Part shown: positions 1 to 8,332 of the stretch, piece after piece
How the letters are laid out: each line of letters starts with the position of its first letter
Position numbering within the stretch: position 1 is the first letter of the stretch
From: Planctomycetota bacterium
Lineage (GTDB): Bacteria > Planctomycetota > B15-G4 > SIAN01
Reading direction: 5' to 3'
Assembly (NCBI GenBank): GCA_028289345.1
Contig: JANQQL010000042.1
Coordinates: forward strand, 356,893-420,892
Length of the DNA stretch: 64,000 bases
Translations under genes and position numbers: made by a program
Notes under the pieces: model-generated
Database searches by the model: none
Told to the model about the DNA's origin: nothing
The model's input: only the letters and a program-made list of their open reading frames with translations

Positions 1-2464
1 CGGTGGCGCCGCCTCCGGTGGTACTCAGGATTGCTTCCCCGAACGGATCCGCATCCCCTCCCGGCGCCAGGAAGTCGACCTCGAAGCCGGGTCCGTAGTT
101 GGAGAAGCCAGAGCGCGAGCCAAGGCTGTTGCTGGCGCCGACCGAGATGACCCCGGAGAACGCGGCGGGGTAGAGCACGTTGGGCGTCGGATCGTCGAGC
201 GCGTCGTTGCCGGTGGCTGCCAAGCAAGCGACCCCCGCGCTGGTGGCCGCATTCACCGCCGATTGCAGCGTGGCCGACACCGAGGGGGTTCCCAGACTCA
301 GATTGATGATATCCGCGCGAGTGCCCGGCAGAGTTCCGGACACGTTGGCGAGTCCTGCGGCGTAGCGAATCCCCGCGGCAATGTCAGACACGGTGCCACT
401 TCCGGTGATGCCGATCGCTCGGACCGGCATGATCCGACAAGTCCACATGGCACCGACGACGCCCACCGCATTGTTGCCGATGGCGCCCGCCGAACCGGCC
501 ACATGGGTGCCGTGGCTGGGGCTCATGGACTCGCTGGCTTCGTCGTACGGATCCGAGTCCATGCCGTTGCCGTCGGCCGCGTTGCCAATGTCGCTGATGA
601 AGTCGTAGCCGTCTTGCAAGGTGGCGGCCAAGTCGATGTTTTCGGTCTTGATCCCGCTGTCCACCACGGCGATGACCACGGACTCCGATCCCGTGGACAC
701 ATCCCAGGCCGAGGACAGATTCAGCGAGTTGTGGTGCCAAGCTTGCAAGGAATAGAACGTGTCGTTCGGCACCCGCAAGATCTGCGCTCGGTACAGCGGT
801 TCGCACCACTCCACTTCCCCGCTTTCATCCAGGGAGTTCAGCAGGGTCATGAGCTGGCGGTCGCGCTCTTGCCGGTTGGTCCGACTGGAGGTCGAGTTGT
901 TGACTCTCAGGAGTTCCCTGCTGATTCCCGGCGACGCCGACTCGATCTTCAAGGTGCGATGCCCGGCGGGACTGCGTTCGGTCTCGCGCAGAGCGAATCC
1001 GGCCTGGCGCGTGGGCGAGGCGGCACTTCGCACCTCGTCTCGCGGTTGGTACACCAGCTGTCCCGGGACATAGTCGCCGAGTTCAAAATCCAGATACAGA
1101 GCCGCCAGGCCTTGGGCGGTGAACCCATCGGCGACCTGCCGGCGCAGGTAGCGAAGAATCGCTCCCGGCGCGGACGAAGACGGGACGTTGTTCATGGGGG
1201 TCAGGTTCTCCGCGCCACGGGACACCCCGGCCAACACCTGATATCCCGATCCTTCTCCCAAGGTTCCGACGACGAAGTCGATGCCCCGCGCGCTCTCCCA
1301 CGCTTCCAGGGATCGAGGCGCAGTGGTCCCGTCTTCGCTGGCGAAGTCGAGGAAGAGAACCGCGTCCGGGTCTCCGTCCAGGGCTTTCTGGCGATCGATC
1401 GCCGCCAGGAAGGTGGTCGACTGCCCGCTGGCCGCCCACAGCCGGACGTCCACGTTGGCTCGCGGTTCCAAGCAGGCTCGGTAACCGTCCAACCCGGCGT
1501 CGAAACGAGTGGCCAGGGCCAAGAGGCCGTCGGCCAATGGCGGCAGTTCACTCACCAGTTCCAGAGTGTCCGGATCGACCGAGTGAATCGAGTCGTTTTG
1601 CGGCACGTGAAGCAGCAGGCCGTCGAAAGAAAGAGCGGAGCTGCCCACGGTCGTGCCGAGATCCGCGGATCGAATGGGAGCGCGAATCGTCCACTCGCTT
1701 CCCGTGTGGGTGATGTCGAACTCGACCAGGGAGTTTTCCGTGGCGTTCCACGTGAACAGGCGAGGCTGGCCGGTGCGAAAGTCTCGAGCGCCGGTCAGGC
1801 CTTGGTAGTTGGCAACGCCCAAAGAGACTTCGAAGCCGACGATGCCGTCCTCAGGGTTCCGGCCGACCAGGGTGGTCACCCCGGTGCTGGTGTCGTGCTT
1901 GAGGAACAGCAGGTGGTCGAGCAGGGCACTGAAGCCACGGACTTCGCCAGCGTGGGGCAAGCGCCATTCCAAGGGCTCTTTGCCAGAAGGAGCGGAGCGC
2001 TGTCGGACCCAAAGGTCCAAACGATCGTCGAGTAGGAACAGGCCGTCGGCAGAGTCGGTTGCCAGTCGCGGGACGAAGTCTTCCCGGGACACGACTCGAA
2101 AGCGATCGCCGTCGACGCCGAACAAGTTGCGGGACACGAGGGTGGCTCCCGCCGCGGATGGCACCAGACCATGGAGCCAGAGCTTGGCCTGGGTTTCGCC
2201 CCTCAGTGCCGCCACTCGGCTGGGTCCCAGGGCGCCGACCAAGGAGGCGGTGCCGAGAGTGCCGTTCGGTTCGTGATCCACGGACATGCTGCCGCCCATG
2301 GTTTGACCCACGATGACGGCGCCTTCAATCATTCCGCCAGGATCACTACTACTGCTCCCCCCGGAACCCGCGAGAATTCCACCGGTGATCGGGCCACCGG
2401 GCCAGCACCCCAGAGGGGCCAAAAGGAACCCCAAACACAAGAATCGAGAAACTCGGTACGACAT
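1..2464 (-). CDS. Subtilisin-family (S8) serine protease with long N-terminal region, 3' end off window
   Basis: Secreted or lipid-anchored endoprotease, incomplete because its C-terminus lies beyond base 1 (about 821 codons are present). Catalytic Asp is about residue 602 in VVDSG and catalytic His about 654 in SHGTHVAG. The oxyanion Asn region (ATGND) and a typical FLAPGGD stretch follow, but the GTSMAAP serine is outside the window. Residues 1-25 are a signal peptide ending near a cysteine (LLAPLGC), so a lipoprotein is possible although the lipobox is imperfect. Residues about 130-420 have short beta-rich repeats suggesting a propeller, and about 490-590 resembles an inhibitor-like propeptide. 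The ATG at 2464 is preceded by AAAGG. No in-frame stop was found over the whole minus-strand reading. Confidence 0.85.
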   Translation of the reverse strand, partial: MSYRVSRFLCLGFLLAPLGCWPGGPITGGILAGSGGSSSSDPGGMIEGAVIVGQTMGGSMSVDHEPNGTLGTASLVGALGPSRVAALRGETQAKLWLHGLVPSAAGATLVSRNLFGVDGDRFRVVSREDFVPRLATDSADGLFLLDDRLDLWVRQRSAPSGKEPLEWRLPHAGEVRGFSALLDHLLFLKHDTSTGVTTLVGRNPEDGIVGFEVSLGVANYQGLTGARDFRTGQPRLFTWNATENSLVEFDITHTGSEWTIRAPIRSADLGTTVGSSALSFDGLLLHVPQNDSIHSVDPDTLELVSELPPLADGLLALATRFDAGLDGYRACLEPRANVDVRLWAASGQSTTFLAAIDRQKALDGDPDAVLFLDFASEDGTTAPRSLEAWESARGIDFVVGTLGEGSGYQVLAGVSRGAENLTPMNNVPSSSAPGAILRYLRRQVADGFTAQGLAALYLDFELGDYVPGQLVYQPRDEVRSAASPTRQAGFALRETERSPAGHRTLKIESASPGISRELLRVNNSTSSRTNRQERDRQLMTLLNSLDESGEVEWCEPLYRAQILRVPNDTFYSLQAWHHNSLNLSSAWDVSTGSESVVIAVVDSGIKTENIDLAATLQDGYDFISDIGNAADGNGMDSDPYDEASESMSPSHGTHVAGSAGAIGNNAVGVVGAMWTCRIMPVRAIGITGSGTVSDIAAGIRYAAGLANVSGTLPGTRADIINLSLGTPSVSATLQSAVNAATSAGVACLAATGNDALDDPTPNVLYPAAFSGVISVGASNSLGSRSGFSNYGPGFEVDFLAPGGDADPFGEAILSTTGGGAT

Positions 2465-2567
2465 GATCGGGCCCGCCTTTCAAGCGAAACTGTTGGTCAC
2501 GTTGATGCCAACGTGCGTCTTGGTGAAAAATGCATCTGCCGCTGTTCGGGCAAGGAGTGAGTGTTGT

Positions 2568-2885
2568 TCAACGCTCGACAATCGTGGTCTGTCGGTAGAA
2601 CCCCAAGAGAGAGGGGATCGCGCTCAGGACGATGTCGGTCACGGTGAATTCGGTGGTGACGCGATAGTCAATGGCGCCTTCGGCGAGTTGCTGGCTGTCG
2701 ACGGGATTGCCCATGGCGGTGAGCCCCCACAGCGCAAACCAGTCCGAATCCTGGACGGCGTAGTCTTCCGTCGGACCGATCCCGACGGTGTGTTGGAACG
2801 TGAAGCAGCCAGGCAGCGTCAGCAGCAACAGTGACGCGAGAGCCAGGTTCAGTCCACGAGGGGATCTCGGGCGCGGGTGGTGCAT
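2568..2885 (-). CDS. Bor-like small lipoprotein
   Basis: A 105-residue lipoprotein. The N-terminus is basic, followed by a Leu-rich core and a lipobox-like LPGC at about residues 24-27, so the mature protein starts at Cys27 and is membrane anchored. The mature part (FTFQHTVG start, an ALWGL segment, then a hydrophobic LSAIPSLLGFY near the end) has the layout of the Bor family, surface lipoproteins first known from phage lambda serum resistance. It lies upstream of the S8 protease on the same strand with about 100 bp between them, so the two could be cotranscribed. Family assignment is from pattern only; the role here is unknown. Confidence 0.6.
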   Translation of the reverse strand: MHHPRPRSPRGLNLALASLLLLTLPGCFTFQHTVGIGPTEDYAVQDSDWFALWGLTAMGNPVDSQQLAEGAIDYRVTTEFTVTDIVLSAIPSLLGFYRQTTIVER

Positions 2886-3062
2886 GGTGATCTCCTAACA
2901 CTCTCAGGGTTTGACCGGTCGAAAGGAAGGAAACCGGTCAATCAATGCGTTCCGGAGATGCACGCACCCCCGCGAGCGACATCGCGGCGCGACTCAGGCT
3001 TTCGCCGCGCTGGGTCTAGGCATCGAGCGATCCGCCAACGGACACTGAGCGGAAAACTCGAA

Positions 3063-3080
3063 AACGGCAGGCTTTGCCGT
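3063..3080 (-). terminator. Intrinsic terminator of the glycogen phosphorylase gene
   Basis: On the minus strand the arms ACGGCA and TGCCGT enclose a 6-base loop and are followed at once by TTTTCGAGTTTT. It lies about 80 bp past the phosphorylase stop. A second weaker hairpin (AAAACC/GGTTTT, 3100-3115) sits between it and the gene. Confidence 0.5.
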
Positions 3081-3157
3081 GCTCGGGGGAAGGAGGGGAA
3101 AAACCGTCCGGTTTTCAGCCGGATGGTTGAGGGGGAACCCGCAGGGAAACGGCTCGA

Positions 3158-5779
3158 TCAGCCCCAGTGGAACAGGGTTCGATCCCACAAGAGATCCGAG
3201 CCGCTGCGAGCCGGTCGCACTCGCACGGTCAGTCCGAAGCGTCCGGTTCTCTGACAGGCCACGGTGCCATAGAACCCGTGGCCGGTGTGATCGCTGGAGG
3301 TGTAGCGGGTTGGCTCCACGGAGACGTCCTGGAGATGTCCCTCGGCGTCAGGAGTTCCGATCAACACCTCGACCACCAGATCTTGAGGGTCGATTCCGGG
3401 AGCTTCCACCTGCACGGACACCGGGATCTCCTCACCCACGCCGCGGGCTTTCTGCAAGTCGGTGTCGACGTTGGTGATCTGCACGTCTTGCCAGTTCTCG
3501 TCGATGTGACGGTGCCACTCGAGGAGCGCTTTCAGTTCCTCACCGTCGTTGCCGGAGAGCCGTTTCCGGCTTTCCAAGGCGGGGCGATAGAAACCGTCGG
3601 CGTACTCTTTCACCATCCGGTCGGAGTTGAACTGGTGACACAGGCTTCCCATCGAGTTCTTGACGCGTTCGAGCCAGGCGTGGGGCAGCTTGTTGCGATC
3701 TCGTTCGTAGAAGAGCGGAACGATCTCGTGCTCCAACAGGTCGTAGAGTGCCGCCGCATCCAGCTCGTCCTGGGCTTCTTCGCTGGCATCCGCGTCGGGC
3801 TCACCAATGGCCCAGCCGTTGTCCCCGGAGTATCCCTCACACCACCAGCCGTCCAGAATGCTGAGGTTCAACGCGCCGTTGAACGCTGCTTTCATGCCGC
3901 TTGTCCCGCTGGCTTCGTACGGACGCCGTGGCGTGTTCAACCAAACGTCGACCCCGTGAAGGATGGAGCGGGCCAAGTCCAGCTCGTATCCCTCGAGGAA
4001 CACGATGCGACCCTCGAACTTCTCTTCGTGGCTGAGGTGCACGATGTTTTGGATGAAACGTTTTCCCGGTTCGTCTTTGGGATGCGCCTTGCCGGCGAAG
4101 ACGAACTGAACCGGGCGTTGCACGTCGGTCACAATCCGAGCCAGCCGTTCCACGTCGCGGAACAAGAGAACCGCTCGCTTGTAGGTCGCGAAGCGCCGGC
4201 AAAAGCCGATGGTCAGGACCTCCGGGTCCAGGACCCGCAGCGTTCGACGGACCGAGGCGGCGGACGTTCCGAAGCGGCGCGCCTGACGTTCCAAGCGCTG
4301 GCGAATCTCGTCGACCAGTTCATGGCGCATCTTGCTGCGCGTGCTCCACAGTTCTTGGTCGGGAATGTCGTGAACCTTGGTCCAAACCGCGGGATCGGTG
4401 GCTCGGTTCGACCAATCGGGTTCGAGGTGCGAGTCGAGGAGCTGGTGTACGCTCGAAGACGTCCACGTGGATGCGTGGATTCCGTTGGTGATCGGTCGAA
4501 TCGGGGTTTCTCGGGCCTCCAGGGGTTCCCACAGGTGCTGCCACATCTCGCGACTGACCGTGCCATGCAGCTTGCTGACTGCGTTGCGGAACTTCGACAT
4601 GCGCAAGCCGAGCACCGTCATGCAAAAGCGCTGAGGCTCGACCGGCTGCTCGACGTCGGCTTCCTCGTCTTCTTGTTCGGGTTCCGGTTCGGTGTCTTCG
4701 CCGTCCCCGTTGGAAGAAAAACTGGGGTTGCCGAGACCGAGCTCCATCAAGGTTTCCTGGGAGACGCCCATGCGCTCGGCAAACGGCTGGAGGTAGGGGC
4801 CGATCAGGTCTTGCTCGAATTCATCATGTCCTGCGGCAACCGGCGTGTGAGTGGTGAACACGTTCACAGCGGCAGCCATCGTTCGCGCTTCTTCAAAGGT
4901 GAGCGAGTCGGCTTCCATGAAACGAGCGGTCTGCTCGAGGGTGGCGAGGGCGGAGTGGCCTTCGTTCATATGAAACAGGTCTGGCTGGATGCCCAGCGCG
5001 GCCAAGGCGTGCACCCCGCCGACGCCCAGCAACAATTCTTGCTCCAAGCGAATGCGGGTGTCCCCGCCGTACAGACTGGAGCAAAGCGAGCGATCCTGTT
5101 CTGGCGCATCGGGCAGGTTGGGGTCGAGAAGCAACAAGGGGATTCGACCGACATCGACCTTCCAGACCCAAGAGCGAACGGTTCGCTCGGCCATGGCCAC
5201 GGACACCGTCAATGGATCGCCAGAGTCGGTGCGGACCAGCGTCATCGGCATCTGAATGAAGTCGTTCTCGACGTAGCGTTCGGTCTGCCAGCCATCTGCA
5301 TTGATGCGCTGCATGAAGTAGCCATTGCGATAGGCCAAGCCGACCGCCACCATCGGGATTCCCAGATCGCTGGCAGACTTGAGGGTGTCCCCCGCAAGCA
5401 CTCCGAGTCCTCCTGAGTAGATGGGAAGGCACTCGTGAATGCCGTACTCGGCGCAGAAATAGGCGATGCGCGGGGGCGCGTCCGCCGGCGTGCCGAACCA
5501 CCCGTCTCGCTGGCGGTACTGCTGTCGCTCGGCCAACACGCGATCCATGTGCTCCCGGAAATCCGCATCCTCGGCAATTGCCCTCAAACGATCGGGAGGA
5601 GTGGCGCCCAGGAGACGGATGGGGTTGCCGCGCAGCTCGTCAAACTTCCCCGGGGCAATCCGACGGAACAGCTCTTGGGCATCGGCGTTCCACGACCACC
5701 AAAGATCGTTGGCCAGCTCGAGCAACGGCGTCAGCGTGCCAGGGAGTTGTGGCACGACGTGGAACTCACGAATGTTCAT
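3158..5779 (-). CDS. glgP: Alpha-glucan (glycogen) phosphorylase, GlgP family
   Basis: Phosphorolysis of alpha-1,4-glucans to glucose-1-phosphate in the cytoplasm. The N-terminus (PGTLTPLLELANDLWWSWN) is the DUF3417 start of the short bacterial/archaeal phosphorylase class. The PLP-binding lysine lies in GTSGMKAAFNG at about residue 630, and FAGKAHP and the C-terminal YSGDNGWAIG region are conserved. At 873 residues the length fits the family. The ATG at 5779 is chosen because homology begins at once; the frame stays open to 6022 but that part is Arg/Pro-rich and unlike the family, and an ATG at 5824 is also possible. An odd feature is an acidic Glu/Asp/Pro-rich insert at about residues 365-400, just before the conserved MTVLGLRMS. 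It is transcribed alone. Confidence 0.92.
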   Translation of the reverse strand: MNIREFHVVPQLPGTLTPLLELANDLWWSWNADAQELFRRIAPGKFDELRGNPIRLLGATPPDRLRAIAEDADFREHMDRVLAERQQYRQRDGWFGTPADAPPRIAYFCAEYGIHECLPIYSGGLGVLAGDTLKSASDLGIPMVAVGLAYRNGYFMQRINADGWQTERYVENDFIQMPMTLVRTDSGDPLTVSVAMAERTVRSWVWKVDVGRIPLLLLDPNLPDAPEQDRSLCSSLYGGDTRIRLEQELLLGVGGVHALAALGIQPDLFHMNEGHSALATLEQTARFMEADSLTFEEARTMAAAVNVFTTHTPVAAGHDEFEQDLIGPYLQPFAERMGVSQETLMELGLGNPSFSSNGDGEDTEPEPEQEDEEADVEQPVEPQRFCMTVLGLRMSKFRNAVSKLHGTVSREMWQHLWEPLEARETPIRPITNGIHASTWTSSSVHQLLDSHLEPDWSNRATDPAVWTKVHDIPDQELWSTRSKMRHELVDEIRQRLERQARRFGTSAASVRRTLRVLDPEVLTIGFCRRFATYKRAVLLFRDVERLARIVTDVQRPVQFVFAGKAHPKDEPGKRFIQNIVHLSHEEKFEGRIVFLEGYELDLARSILHGVDVWLNTPRRPYEASGTSGMKAAFNGALNLSILDGWWCEGYSGDNGWAIGEPDADASEEAQDELDAAALYDLLEHEIVPLFYERDRNKLPHAWLERVKNSMGSLCHQFNSDRMVKEYADGFYRPALESRKRLSGNDGEELKALLEWHRHIDENWQDVQITNVDTDLQKARGVGEEIPVSVQVEAPGIDPQDLVVEVLIGTPDAEGHLQDVSVEPTRYTSSDHTGHGFYGTVACQRTGRFGLTVRVRPARSGSDLLWDRTLFHWG

Positions 5780-6106
5780 CGGGCGGGCTCGTGGAGTAGA
5801 GGGAGGCGCTTCGAGGGGGTTCATGGGGAGCGGGACCGTTGGGGGGCAGAGGGTCGTGGGAAGAGGCGGGGCGGAGCGGCCCGCCGAAGGGCGCAGTCTT
5901 GCGAGGGATCTGCGCCGCGGCAAGTCGCCCGATTCTGGTTTCGTCGATCGCCGGGAAAAACTTTCATCGCTCTGGGCCGGAGCCCGCCGCGGTCTCGGTT
6001 CCTCCCGGAATTCCCCCCTCAACCTGGGGCAGGGGGAACGCCGAAAGGGAAGGGGTGCCAGCCCCGTCGTGCTTCCCGGGCGCTGGAATTACGGGGGTGG
6101 ACCATC
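5780..6106. other. Divergent intergenic region without a recognised gene
   Basis: This stretch separates the phosphorylase start from the plus-strand GTG start at 6107. Open frames on both strands here are Arg/Pro/Gly-rich shadows. It must hold the promoters of both neighbours, but I see no convincing -35/-10 pair, operator or RNA element. Confidence 0.4.
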
Positions 6107-6475
6107 GTGAGCTTTGCCGAGTTTCTTCTCGAAAAAGGCGTGGTCAGCCCGGAGGACCTGCTCCGGTGCGTGGACTATCGGCGTTGGCTGTTGCCATTCA
6201 TCGGCACGCTGGCGGTCAATCGCGGCACCATGAACGCGGTCCAGGTCCTGCAGGTCGTCGAGCGCTGCGAAAATGAGCGGCGTCATTTCGGCGATGTGGC
6301 CATCGAACTGGGCTACCTCGACGAGGCCCAGGTCCAGGAGCTGCTCGCCGAGCAGGCCGCCGCGCACGAGTCCTTCACTTCGTGTCTGGTGAAGCTCGGG
6401 GTGCTGACCCGAGTCCAAGCCGAGGACCTCGAGTCCGAGTACCAGGCCCAAGAGAAGGTGCGAACCGCCGTCTGA
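6107..6475 (+). CDS. Small GspE/PilB N-domain-like protein
   Basis: A 122-residue cytoplasmic protein of unknown function. It contains two copies of a short helical pattern of the kind 'FGDVAIELGYLDEAQVQELL' and 'LVKLGVLTRVQAEDL', which resembles the N-terminal domain (MshEN/T2SSE-N) of type II secretion and type IV pilus ATPases and of c-di-GMP-binding MshE. No ATPase domain is attached. The GTG at 6107 is the first start in the conserved region, with a G-rich GGGGGTGG about 7 bases upstream; no ATG is available nearby. It could bind a nucleotide or be an adaptor, which is inference only. Confidence 0.6.
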   Translation: MSFAEFLLEKGVVSPEDLLRCVDYRRWLLPFIGTLAVNRGTMNAVQVLQVVERCENERRHFGDVAIELGYLDEAQVQELLAEQAAAHESFTSCLVKLGVLTRVQAEDLESEYQAQEKVRTAV

Positions 6476-6555
6476 CCCGGTTCCGGGTCACCTGAGGGCA
6501 ATCTTCGCAACCCCTGGATCTTCTCCGATGCTCTGGGCACGTCGAACGGCGTAGC

Positions 6556-7206
6556 ATGGGCTCCATGGGAAACACGCCACTTCCAAAGATGGAACCAGTG
6601 ACCTTCTCCGGACCCGCCGGGAACTTGGAGGGGCGCTGGGAGACTCCCCCCTCGCCGGCTCGGTTCGTGGGGGTGATGGGGCACCCGCACCCGGCCCATG
6701 GCGGCACCATGCAGAACAACGTGGTCGTGCGTGCGGCGCGTGCCATGGTGGCGAGGGGCGGAGCGATCCTCCGCTTCAACTTTCGCGGCGTGGGCCGCAG
6801 CGAGGGCAGCTACGACGAAGGGCGCGGCGAATCCACGGACTACACGGCCGCGATCCAGTTCGTGCGAGCTCGGCAACTCTCCCCTCTGTTGATCGCCGCG
6901 GGATTCTCGTTCGGTTCCATGCGCGCCTACGAGTGTGCTGGCCGAGGAGAAGCGGAGCGCTATCTCGGCATCGCGCCTCCGCTGCGCGAGGGACAGCAGC
7001 CGGACTCGATTCCCTGCCCCGCAGCGCTCGTGGTGGCCGGGGCAGATGAGCTCGTGCCCGCTCCTTCTGCGGACGAGCTGGGCCGCCGATTCCCCGATCT
7101 ACGGTCTGTGAAAACCGTGGATGGATCGGGTCATCTCTTCACCGGGCGGTTGGATGATTTGGTCGCCGCCGTGGACGCCTGCTTGGATGTGCTGCTCGAT
7201 TCTTGA
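6556..7206 (+). CDS. Alpha/beta-fold hydrolase (COG2945 type)
   Basis: Cytoplasmic serine hydrolase of 216 residues, substrate unknown. HPHP followed by GGTMQNNVV, the FNFRGVGRSEG strand-turn, the nucleophile elbow GFSFGS (Ser about residue 119), the acid-bearing VAGADELVP and the late GSGHLF His are the standard order for the dienelactone-hydrolase-like COG2945 family. Two Met codons (6556 and 6565) are both possible. Its last 76 bp overlap the end of the convergent mutY gene. Confidence 0.8.
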   Translation: MGSMGNTPLPKMEPVTFSGPAGNLEGRWETPPSPARFVGVMGHPHPAHGGTMQNNVVVRAARAMVARGGAILRFNFRGVGRSEGSYDEGRGESTDYTAAIQFVRARQLSPLLIAAGFSFGSMRAYECAGRGEAERYLGIAPPLREGQQPDSIPCPAALVVAGADELVPAPSADELGRRFPDLRSVKTVDGSGHLFTGRLDDLVAAVDACLDVLLDS

Positions 7207-8267
7207 AGCAGGCGAGTGAGGATCTTGCGCGTCGCGGTGGTGACGGCTCGTTGTTCCACTTGTGACGGAAACCACCAGCGAACTCCCTGACTGCGACCGG
7301 TGACTTCTGCCGAGAGCACATGCAAGAACACCCGGCGCCCCGAGATGTCCTGGCGATGGACGAATCGCTCTTCGCCGACACGACACCCCAGCTTCCACTG
7401 GTCTCGAAACATCTGAACCAAAGACTGCTTCTGTTGGCTGGGTTCCTTGGATGCCTCGGCCGAAGGGAACTCGAACAACCCGTTCAACAGAGTTTCCCCG
7501 TGTCGTTGGCGGAGAAGGTAGCGGCCGCGTCGCGTGGCCACTGCCACCGCCCAATGCTCGACTTTGGGAGCCCGGCGAGCTGGCAATTCAGGAAGGCGAT
7601 GGATCTTCCCTTCGGCGCGAGCTCGGCAGTCGGCTTGGAGAGGACAAAACAAGCAGCGTGGTTCGGTGTTGGGCAAACACACCGTGGCCCCGAGCTCCAT
7701 CAACGCTTGATTCAAGTCTCCGGGAGCTTTGCCCTCTGCCAGGCTGCGTGCTCGGTCCCAGAGGTCGTTCGAAAGGGGAGCTTTGGTCGGATCGCCTTCC
7801 AGGGCAAACAATCTCGTCAACACCCGAATGACGTTTCCGTCCAGCACCGGTTCCGGGAGGTCGAAGCAGATCGAACTGATGGCGCCTGCGGTGTAGCGGC
7901 CGATGCCGGGGAGGCCCAAGATCTCCTCCGGGTCCGAAGGAAACTGTCCGGCGTGTTCCGCCACCACCTCTTGGGCGGCGCGGTGCAGCATTCGGGCGCG
8001 CCGGTAGTAGCCGAGGCCCGTCCAGGCTGTCAACACCTGCTGTTCCTGGGCTTGAGCGAGCGCTTGCAGCGAAGGAAAGCGACGCAAAAATCGCTCGTAG
8101 TACGGGATGACCGCTTCCACGCGAGTCTGTTGCAGCATGATCTCCGAGACCCAAACTCGGTACGGGTCCTTGCTGCGTCTCCACGGTAACTCCCGCTTTT
8201 CCGTGGAGTACCAAGCCAACAGCTTGCGTCGCAGATTTCGATAGGTTTCGCGTTCGGTGCGCGCCAT
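7131..8267 (-). CDS. mutY: A/G-specific adenine DNA glycosylase MutY
   Basis: Removes adenine mispaired with 8-oxoguanine. Catalytic Glu42 in SEIMLQQT, the helix-hairpin-helix LPGIGRYTAGAI at 119-130 and Asp143 in VLDGNV are all present. The iron-sulfur ligands are Cys197, 205, 208 and 214; the first gap is seven residues, one longer than the usual six. A C-terminal NUDIX-like 8-oxoG recognition domain follows (about 235-350, with 'LLNGLFEFP'). At 378 residues it has normal length. Its 3' end overlaps the convergent hydrolase gene by 76 bp, and its start is 65 bp from the divergent eboE-like gene. Confidence 0.95.
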   Translation of the reverse strand: MARTERETYRNLRRKLLAWYSTEKRELPWRRSKDPYRVWVSEIMLQQTRVEAVIPYYERFLRRFPSLQALAQAQEQQVLTAWTGLGYYRRARMLHRAAQEVVAEHAGQFPSDPEEILGLPGIGRYTAGAISSICFDLPEPVLDGNVIRVLTRLFALEGDPTKAPLSNDLWDRARSLAEGKAPGDLNQALMELGATVCLPNTEPRCLFCPLQADCRARAEGKIHRLPELPARRAPKVEHWAVAVATRRGRYLLRQRHGETLLNGLFEFPSAEASKEPSQQKQSLVQMFRDQWKLGCRVGEERFVHRQDISGRRVFLHVLSAEVTGRSQGVRWWFPSQVEQRAVTTATRKILTRLLQESSSTSKQASTAATKSSNRPVKR

Positions 8268-8332
8268 TCTTCCTTCCTTGAACTCGAGCCGAGCCTGCCG
8301 GGGCCGCCTCCCGGCAGCAAGCTCTTTCCGAA

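Noticed and set aside
263..2035. 590-residue open frame on the plus strand
   Set aside because: It is an Arg/His/Gly-rich shadow of the S8 protease coded on the minus strand, where the SHGTHVAG and VVDSG motifs are read.
3167..5416. 749-residue plus-strand open frame
   Set aside because: Antisense shadow of glycogen phosphorylase with no domain and no start signal; typical of GC-rich third positions.
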